A stretch of DNA of 64,000 bases, taken from NCBI GenBank assembly GCA_947454155.1, contig CANGIT010000003.1:143766-207765 (forward strand), written 5' to 3'. Under the pieces are notes generated by a model that was not told where the DNA came from, searched no databases, and saw nothing but the letters and a program-made list of their open reading frames with translations. Shown piece after piece: positions 58,221 to 64,000 of this stretch. Source of the stretch: Chitinophagaceae bacterium (GTDB lineage: Bacteria > Bacteroidota > Bacteroidia > Chitinophagales > Chitinophagaceae). A program made the translations under genes and the position numbers. The stretch's first letter is position 1; each line of letters opens with the position of its first letter.

Positions 58221-60431
58221 TTACATCATCAACAATCCCACCTTATTCAACTGATTGACCGGTTTGTTATCCCAGAACAATTCAAAATCTTCGAGACCGA
58301 ACGCAGTATAATCATCCATCACCTCTTTCATGGTAAGTGTGCGGCTATGGCTTTCTGTTAGTTGCTGCAGCAAATGATACAACCATTCGCCCTGGGCTTT
58401 ATCTACCTTGATATTTACTGTTGTGCTTTTGGTTTCGAAGATGATGGAAGCCATCTCCCATTGATTACCTTTTTTTGACTTGACTACGATTTCCAAACAA
58501 GGTGCGACCCCGATGTACATCAATTTAGTGGTGGGTTTATACGCTCTTAAGGTATCGCCAGTCAAAATATTGATGATATAATCTGCAGCTACGGAGGTTT
58601 TAGGCACCTTAAAATCGAACCATTTGTGCAAGGGTTCATCCAGTCCGGTTTCCTGCATGTAATTGAACAAAGATGTTTTCAAGCCTTGAGCAAAGGTCAC
58701 GTGATCAGCACCGCTGGGGTCGATATGCTCCACATCGTTATCGGCAAATGTGATGTGGGGTTGAGCTGCTTTTTGTACGCCGAATTTTTCGGGCTCCAGT
58801 CCCACTGGACTATGCGCCGTCATGGTGAACTGATGCCAATAGGCTGATTTCAAAATGCCGGCCTTGAACATTTGGCGAACCATTTCCATGCTGTCGATGG
58901 TTTCCTGTGCGGTTTGTGTGGGGAAGCCATACATCAGATACGCATGCACCATGATGCCGGCTTCTGTAAAATTTTTATTGACCAATGCCACTTGTTCAAC
59001 GGTGATGCCTTTGTTGATCAGCTTCAGCAATCGATCGCCTGCTACTTCCAATCCGCCCGAAACGCCGATACAGCCACTTTCACGAAGCAGCAAACAAAGG
59101 TCTTTGGTGAACGTCTTTTCAAAACGGATGTTGGTCCACCAGCTCACCACCATTTTTCTTTTGATGATCTCGATAGCGAGAGCGCCCATCAAAGAAGGTG
59201 GAGCCGCTTCGTCCACAAAATGAAATCCTGTTTCGCAGGTTTGAGCAATGATGTCCTCCATGCGGTCGCAGAGCATCTGGGCTGTAAGCGGTTCATACTT
59301 TTTAATGTAATCGAGGCTCACATCACAGAAAGTGCACTTCCCCCAATAGCAACCATGCGCCATCGTTAGTTTGTTCCAGCGTCCATTGCTCCAGAGGCTG
59401 TGCATGGGATTGATCACCTCTATGGCATGGATATAATCATTCAACAATAAATCGCTGTAATCAGGTGTGCCCACCTGGCCTTGTTTATAATCGGCACACG
59501 CAGTATTGTTGATATATGTTACTTCCCCATCCTGCAAAAGATAAGTTCGCTTCAATTGGTCCGAACTAATTGTGCCCTCCATCAATTTTATCAGATTCTC
59601 TATGGGCGCCTCTCCATCATCCAAAGTGATAAAATGGAAATAAGAAAAAACACGGGGGTCTTTGAGGCTTCTAAGTTCAGTATTGGGAAAACCGCCACCC
59701 ATGGCCACTTTTACGGCAGGATGATTTTTCCTGATGAACTGGGCACAACGGAAAGCAGCCAGCAGGTTGCCTGGAAAAGGAACAGAGATCGCCACCAATG
59801 AAGGCTTTGCATGTTGCAAATGAGCTTGCAATTTTTCAATCAGGATCTCATCCATGAAAGAATATTCATTTTGCAATACTTCCTGCAATTCATCAAAAGC
59901 ATGTGCGCTTCTGCCCAGCTTTTCGGCATACCGACTCAAGCCAAAATGCGGATCAATACCTTCTTTCACCAGATCACTGATATCTTCGAGATACAAGGTG
60001 GCGATATGCTTGGCCTTGTCTTGAATTCCCATATTGCCAAAAGCCCAATGCAGATCATCCAGTTGTTTAAAGCGAGACGCTTCAGGCAAAAAATTACGGG
60101 CGGCAATGGCATAAGCCAGTGTATTGGCTTTGCCTTGTAAAAATTCAACCGCAGGCTGAATGGTACGCAGATAGTCTTGTTTCAACAAGATCATGCGTCT
60201 GGCATTTTCAGACAGCGTTTGGTATTTATCTTGGTTGATGGAGGGGAGCAGGTGAAAAATTTTATCCAGCCCCTTAGCAGAAAAAAGTTCGAGTGCAACT
60301 TCTATTCCCAGATCGCACTGATAAGAAGAAATTTGCTTGGTATTCAGAAATCCCTTCAGGTATGCAGTAGCCGGATAAGGTGTGTTCAATTGAGTGAACG
60401 GCGGAGTGATTAATAGTAGCTTCTGGGGCAA
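58221..60431 (-). CDS. B12-binding domain radical SAM protein
   Basis: The 736-residue protein has an N-terminal cobalamin-binding-like region (about 1-330) with LVAISVPFPGNLLAAFRCAQFIRK and VAMGGGFPN. A radical SAM domain follows (about 350-600) with cysteines in HGCYWGKCTFCDVS, spaced CX4CX2C rather than the usual CX3CX2C, and GVSGGLEVAGDRLLKLINKG. The only available start is TTG at 60431; a TGA lies three codons upstream. It may be a methyltransferase; its substrate is unknown. Canonical DxHxxG cobalamin motif was not seen. Confidence 0.82.
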   Translation of the reverse strand: MPQKLLLITPPFTQLNTPYPATAYLKGFLNTKQISSYQCDLGIEVALELFSAKGLDKIFHLLPSINQDKYQTLSENARRMILLKQDYLRTIQPAVEFLQGKANTLAYAIAARNFLPEASRFKQLDDLHWAFGNMGIQDKAKHIATLYLEDISDLVKEGIDPHFGLSRYAEKLGRSAHAFDELQEVLQNEYSFMDEILIEKLQAHLQHAKPSLVAISVPFPGNLLAAFRCAQFIRKNHPAVKVAMGGGFPNTELRSLKDPRVFSYFHFITLDDGEAPIENLIKLMEGTISSDQLKRTYLLQDGEVTYINNTACADYKQGQVGTPDYSDLLLNDYIHAIEVINPMHSLWSNGRWNKLTMAHGCYWGKCTFCDVSLDYIKKYEPLTAQMLCDRMEDIIAQTCETGFHFVDEAAPPSLMGALAIEIIKRKMVVSWWTNIRFEKTFTKDLCLLLRESGCIGVSGGLEVAGDRLLKLINKGITVEQVALVNKNFTEAGIMVHAYLMYGFPTQTAQETIDSMEMVRQMFKAGILKSAYWHQFTMTAHSPVGLEPEKFGVQKAAQPHITFADNDVEHIDPSGADHVTFAQGLKTSLFNYMQETGLDEPLHKWFDFKVPKTSVAADYIINILTGDTLRAYKPTTKLMYIGVAPCLEIVVKSKKGNQWEMASIIFETKSTTVNIKVDKAQGEWLYHLLQQLTESHSRTLTMKEVMDDYTAFGLEDFELFWDNKPVNQLNKVGLLMM

Positions 60432-60474
60432 TTGAATTCAATTTGACGCAAATTACAACAATATCATGTTTGAT

Positions 60475-60502
60475 GTTTGTGGTTTGTGGTTTGTGGTTTG
60501 TG
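60475..60502. repeat. Heptanucleotide tandem repeat (GTTTGTG x4)
   Basis: Four identical heptamers lie about 45 bases upstream of the B12 radical SAM start. A change in copy number would alter spacing, not reading frame. Confidence 0.7.
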
Positions 60503-60583
60503 ATTTCAACCAACAAACACCCTTTATACTAAGCCATCAACGGCTAAACAACATTAACTCATAAATTCATACACAGACATAAA

Positions 60584-60647
60584 ACCCCGAAGGGGTGAAA
60601 GAAATATAGCCCGTAACGTTTAAGTGGATACAGAACCCCGTAGAGGT
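60584..60647. repeat. Pair of REP-like palindromes
   Basis: ACCCCGAAGGGGT (perfect) and ACCCCGTAGAGGT (one mismatch), spaced 51 bases, are each followed by GTGA or GATA. Confidence 0.45.
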
Positions 60648-60703
60648 GATATTTTTATTTTGTTGTTGCGAAAAAAAACATAAATAGCCGACGAATAAAA
60701 CAA

Positions 60704-60732
60704 TTGATATGAAGTTCAATCTTGTACATTTG
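60704..60732 (+). promoter_or_regulatory. Promoter of the helicase gene
   Basis: TTG (60704-60706), 18 bases, TACATTTG (60725-60732), matching TTG/TAnnTTTG. The ATG is 24 bases past the box. Confidence 0.65.
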
Positions 60733-60755
60733 GTATCTTATTCTTCTGACTGTTT

Positions 60756-62954
60756 ATGCAATATTCCGATACCTTTCAACTGGCTGCTGATTTCGTCAAT
60801 CTTACCCATGTCAATATTTTTTTAACCGGAAACGCAGGCACAGGCAAAACGACCTTTCTTAAATTCTGTAAAGAACATTGCTCAAAAAACATTGCTGTTG
60901 TGGCACCCACAGGTGTTGCGGCGATGAATGCGGGAGGTGTCACCATTCATTCTTTTTTTCAGTTGCCATTTCAACCTTTCATTCCCTCTTCGAGGTTTTC
61001 CCACGAAGAAGATGGGGCTAATGACAAAAATAGTTTACTAAGCAGATTGAAATTGACCAGTGACAGAAGAGAAGTGATGAGAAATCTGGAACTGCTGATC
61101 ATCGATGAGATCAGCATGGTGCGATGCGATCTCCTCGATGCGATGGACACTGTTTTACGCCATGTGAGAAATCAGCATCAAAAAGCATTTGGAGGCGTGC
61201 AAGTGCTTTTCATCGGAGACCTGTATCAACTGCCGCCGGTGGTAAAAGATGAGGAATGGTTTATTTTATCACGTCATTATAAAAGTCCTTTCTTTTTTCA
61301 TAGTGGAGTTTTGGAAAACCATCCACCTGTCCAAATCAAGTTGGAAAAAATATACCGACAAAACGACCCTGTATTTGTTCGATTATTAAACCAGGTCAGA
61401 AACAATGAGATGGATGAGGTTGGCTTTGAAAAATTACACAGCAGATATCTTCCCGGCTTCATACCGTCAAAAGATGATAACTACATCATCTTAACCACAC
61501 ATAACAACAAAGCAGATGTCATCAATCAGTATAACTTACAAGAAATCAATGAAGATGAAAAAAAATTTGATGCCCTTGTAGAAGGTGAATTTTATGAGAA
61601 ATCTTTTCCTGCAGATGCACAATTGACATTGAAAAAAGGAGCGCAGGTGATGTTCATCAAAAATGATATTGAAAAAGTAAGAAGATACTATAATGGAAAA
61701 ATAGGGATTGTGACTTCTATCGACGATGAAAAAGTGATAGTCAGCTGTAAAGGAGAGGATTGGCCAATTGAGGTGGTGAAAGAAAAATGGAAGAATATCA
61801 GATATACGTTAGAAAAAGAAAGCAATAAGCTGGAAGAGATAGAGATAGGGTCCTTTACACAATTTCCCTTGCGTTTGGCCTGGGCCATCACAATTCATAA
61901 AAGTCAGGGTTTGACTTTTGAAAAAGCCATTATCGATGCCGGAGAAGCATTTGCACCGGGACAAGTTTATGTTGCCTTGAGCAGATGCACTTCTTTGGAA
62001 GGAATCATTCTGAAAAGCAAACTGAATAAAAAAAGTTTTCAAACAGACCATCGAATTGTTGATTTTTCAAACGAACAAAATAATGAAAGCGTAGAACTAC
62101 TTGAAAAAGCAAAAAAAGATTATAAGCTGGCTAAACTGAAAGCTGTCTTCAGTTTCTCGGACTTATTGATTCTTTGCAAAGAACTACTTGAGTTTTATGC
62201 TAAAGAGAAAGATTCTTTTTCAAATTCTTGTTATGATGTACTGGAAAACATACTAGTGACTGTACGCAAAGAAGAAAGTTATGCGCAGAAATTTGAAAAA
62301 CAAATGGAGGAAATAACGGTTTCCCAACAAGATATCCCGCTGATTGAAACGATGCAAAACAGGATCATTGCGGCTTCAAAGTATTATTTAAAATCAATTG
62401 AAAACATCAAGAAACCCATAGAACTAATAAATACAGAAACCGACAGTAAAACCTTGGCAAAAGAATTCTACAATCACATCCAACGGCTTTATGACGACAT
62501 TGATTTTAAAATTCAGCAATTAAAATCTTGCGTTGAAGGTTTTCAGGTCGAAAAGCTCTTGGAGGTTAGCAAAACCTATAAAAAAACGAAACTCGTCAAG
62601 AATTTTTATGCCGGCTTATCAAATGAATTGAAAGTTGAAATAGAAAATCCGGAATTGTTATTTCAGTTAAAACAAAAAAGGAATGAAATCTGCAAAAACA
62701 GAAGTCTTCCGGTTTATATGGTAGCCAATGCAACAACACTGGAGGAGATGTCGAAATACTTACCACAAAACTTAAATGATTTAATTAAGATTTCAGGTTT
62801 TGGTCCGGTTAAAAGTAAACAATATGGCAAAGAGTTCTTGTCTATCATATGTTCTTATTGTGAAGAAAATGGAATCTTTTCAAGCATTGATAAGAAGACA
62901 ATTAAAAAAACAAGTAAGAAAAAGGTAAAAAACAATTTAAAGGAAAGCCAATAA
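60756..62954 (+). CDS. PIF1-like DNA helicase with C-terminal HRDC domain
   Basis: The 732-residue protein has Walker A (GNAGTGKTTF, about 28-37), GVAAMNAGGVTIHSFFQLP, Walker B (LLIIDEISMVRCD), a GDLYQLPP motif and the C-terminal helicase motifs (AITIHKSQGLTFEKAIIDAG and VYVALSRCTSLEGI). An HRDC domain at about 650-710 (LEEMSKYLPQNLNDLIKISGFGPVKSKQYG) is usually found in RecQ helicases and RNase D. It unwinds DNA 5' to 3', probably at structured or stalled sites. Its own promoter lies just upstream. Confidence 0.9.
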   Translation: MQYSDTFQLAADFVNLTHVNIFLTGNAGTGKTTFLKFCKEHCSKNIAVVAPTGVAAMNAGGVTIHSFFQLPFQPFIPSSRFSHEEDGANDKNSLLSRLKLTSDRREVMRNLELLIIDEISMVRCDLLDAMDTVLRHVRNQHQKAFGGVQVLFIGDLYQLPPVVKDEEWFILSRHYKSPFFFHSGVLENHPPVQIKLEKIYRQNDPVFVRLLNQVRNNEMDEVGFEKLHSRYLPGFIPSKDDNYIILTTHNNKADVINQYNLQEINEDEKKFDALVEGEFYEKSFPADAQLTLKKGAQVMFIKNDIEKVRRYYNGKIGIVTSIDDEKVIVSCKGEDWPIEVVKEKWKNIRYTLEKESNKLEEIEIGSFTQFPLRLAWAITIHKSQGLTFEKAIIDAGEAFAPGQVYVALSRCTSLEGIILKSKLNKKSFQTDHRIVDFSNEQNNESVELLEKAKKDYKLAKLKAVFSFSDLLILCKELLEFYAKEKDSFSNSCYDVLENILVTVRKEESYAQKFEKQMEEITVSQQDIPLIETMQNRIIAASKYYLKSIENIKKPIELINTETDSKTLAKEFYNHIQRLYDDIDFKIQQLKSCVEGFQVEKLLEVSKTYKKTKLVKNFYAGLSNELKVEIENPELLFQLKQKRNEICKNRSLPVYMVANATTLEEMSKYLPQNLNDLIKISGFGPVKSKQYGKEFLSIICSYCEENGIFSSIDKKTIKKTSKKKVKNNLKESQ

Positions 62955-63233
62955 AAAGACTCAACTTGCTCAAGGGATTCTTAAAATACAGTAGCTTATA
63001 AAAAAACATATCTTCTTGCTGATACGTTCTACATGCAAATGATAACAATTCAAAAGAATAAGATTTAAAAGTCAACCAGCTTACTAAAAGTCTTTTTATG
63101 TTAACACGTCTACCACCAGAAAAGTATGACAGTACAGAGGCTGTAATCTACAACTATACTTTCGTTTTGCGAAACGTCTTATTTACCGTGAAATATATTA
63201 ATTAATAAGTAGCATAACCAATATTATAATACT
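62955..63233. other. Intergenic region after the helicase gene, no gene seen
   Basis: It is AT-rich. I saw no reading frame of note and no clear terminator for the helicase gene, apart from a weak CGTTT/AAACG hairpin near 63163-63176. Confidence 0.6.
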
Positions 63234-63264
63234 AAAAAAGCCTCTCAGTTTCATGAAAGGCTTT
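63234..63264 (-). terminator. Second hairpin downstream of the rRNA operon
   Basis: Arms AAAGCCT and AGGCTTT extend through a TCA/TGA pair with one mismatch, and an A run precedes them on the plus strand (a T run on the minus). It resembles the terminator at 63373, so it is probably a back-up rRNA terminator. Confidence 0.6.
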
Positions 63265-63270
63265 ATAAAT

Positions 63271-63292
63271 ATACCTGCCTGCTGGCAGGTAT
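63271..63292. repeat. Perfect 9-bp palindrome with TGCT loop
   Basis: ATACCTGCC and GGCAGGTAT around TGCT. CCTGCC/GGCAGG palindromes of this sort are scattered in Bacteroidota intergenic DNA. Confidence 0.5.
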
Positions 63293-63372
63293 GGCAGTGC
63301 AGAAATATCGGTTTGAACCCATAGTTTCGCAAAGCTAAATGTCAGGACTATTTGTAATGATGTATTAAAACG

Positions 63373-63402
63373 AAAAAAGCCTTTCATTTCTGAAAGGCTT
63401 TT
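63373..63402 (-). terminator. rRNA operon terminator
   Basis: Arms AAAAGCCTTTCA and TGAAAGGCTTTT (12 bp, perfect) with a TTTC loop. On the minus strand it ends in T6, about 9 bases past the 5S 3' end. Confidence 0.92.
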
Positions 63403-63410
63403 AAATAAAT

Positions 63411-63521
63411 ATGGCAGCTACCTACTCTCCCGCATTGTGGTGCAGTACCATCGGCCATGAGGGGCTTAACTTCTCTGTTCGGTATGGGAAGAGGTGAACA
63501 CCCTCGGAAAAACCACCATAA
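63411..63521 (-). rRNA. rrf: 5S ribosomal RNA
   Basis: On the minus strand the RNA begins near TATGGTGGTTTTTCCGAGGG and ends near GTAGGTAGCTGCCAT. The middle contains CCGAACAGAGAAGTTAAGCCC, which is the conserved 5S core (loops B and C). Its ends pair (ATGG with CCAT). Exact ends are estimates. Confidence 0.93.
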
Positions 63522-63689
63522 GACGTTTGTAAAGATCAAAAGGTTGAAGAGATTCAAGATGTTGAAAGGTGTAAACCTAATTGAACATTTGAAAATATAA
63601 AACTCTTTGAACGAACCATAATAAGATTAACATACTGGAATAAGTTATAAAACGGAACCATTGATCAACCGAAGTTGAAAATAAAAAAT

Positions 63690-64000
63690 AAAGCTTACGG
63701 GCAATTAGTACTACTCGGCTTTGATGTTACCACCTTTATACCTATAGCCTATCAACGTCATAGTCTTTGACGACCCTTAAAAGTAAACTCATCTTGAGGA
63801 AGGTTTCACGCTTAGATGCTTTCAGCGTTTATCCTGGCTGTACATAGCTACTCTGCACTGCACCTGGCGGTACAACAGATACACCAGCGGTACATACGAC
63901 TCGGTCCTCTCGTACTAAAGTCATGTCCTCTCAATTTACTAGCGCCCATCACAGATAGGGACCGAACTGTCTTGCGACGTTCTGAACCCAGTTCACGTGC
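63690..64000 (-). rRNA. rrl: 23S ribosomal RNA, 3' part
   Basis: The sequence is the complement of the end of 23S rRNA, with recognisable conserved stretches such as the complements of GTTCGCCTGGT-like and AGTACGAGAGGACC (plus strand GGTCCTCTCGTACT at 63903-63916, the sarcin-ricin neighbourhood). The 5' part lies beyond the window. It reads 23S then 5S on the minus strand, with no tRNA between them. Confidence 0.95.

Larger units (their letters stand above)
60432..60755. other. Intergenic region with simple repeats
   Basis: It holds four GTTTGTG heptamers (60475-60502) and two related palindromes ACCCCGAAGGGGT (60584-60596) and ACCCCGTAGAGGT (60635-60647). At its end is the promoter of the helicase gene. 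Nothing protein-like was seen. The palindromes resemble dispersed repeats of Bacteroidota, but no transposase is near. Confidence 0.7.

Noticed and set aside
58872..59369. Plus-strand 165-residue frame within the radical SAM gene
   Set aside because: It is an opposite-strand shadow of a clear conserved protein.
58077..60755. Cobalamin riboswitch for the B12 radical SAM gene
   Set aside because: The upstream stretch has no B12-box or long structured leader.
63293..63340. tRNA-like GGTTTGAACCC
   Set aside because: Only a T-arm-like word is present; no acceptor or anticodon stem could be built.

Overview
The window comes from a member of the Bacteroidota, most likely a Chitinophagales/Chitinophagaceae-type bacterium. 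That placement is an inference from several signs. Genes are preceded by TAnnTTTG-type -7 promoter boxes rather than sigma70 -10 boxes, and strong Shine-Dalgarno sequences are mostly absent. There is an exbB-exbD-exbD-tonB cluster, a NuoG without its large C-terminal domain, and a second TonB/PstS-like/TPR operon. Most of the window is conserved housekeeping chromosome.

Layout. 1-2100: end of an MlaE-MlaF-MlaD lipid-transport operon. 2148-2607: four tandem copies of a 133-bp unit, each a short conserved leader plus a terminator-like hairpin; this looks like a row of sibling small RNA genes. 2663-4682: small envelope proteins (YtxH, holin-like, coiled coil), a dodecin and a lipoprotein. 4741-11966: an MbnP-like protein, a fused methionine sulfoxide reductase, a TMTC-like glycosyltransferase, a TPR-retropepsin protein and a porin. 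12263-13741: a divergent photolyase. 13771-16512: two single-gene cassettes (an AAA ATPase/DUF4143 gene and a RhuM-Fic/Doc gene) placed in tandem at the 3' end of mnmE. Each junction re-creates the last codons of MnmE (Phe-Cys-Ile-Gly-Lys-stop).

16496-40318 is almost entirely on the minus strand. It holds mnmE, the TonB energising cluster, a MacB-like permease, a complete complex I operon (nuoA to nuoN, with a VOC/PhnB-like gene between nuoE and nuoF), and an operon of TonB, a small membrane protein, a PstS-like lipoprotein and a TPR protein. 40537-53546 holds translation and central metabolism genes: LMW phosphatase, hisS, thiolase, rlmN, two pseudouridine synthases, a TauE-type transporter, rimM, rpsP, ffh and sucA. 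53843-62954 holds rpsT, an M14 peptidase, rpsF-rpsR-rplI, an RRM protein, a B12-binding radical SAM protein and a PIF1-like helicase with an HRDC domain. The window ends in an rRNA operon on the minus strand (5S and the 3' end of 23S).

The two places most likely to hold something undescribed are the tandem small-RNA-like array after mlaD and the mnmE cassette array. No transposase, integrase, CRISPR array or tRNA gene was found.
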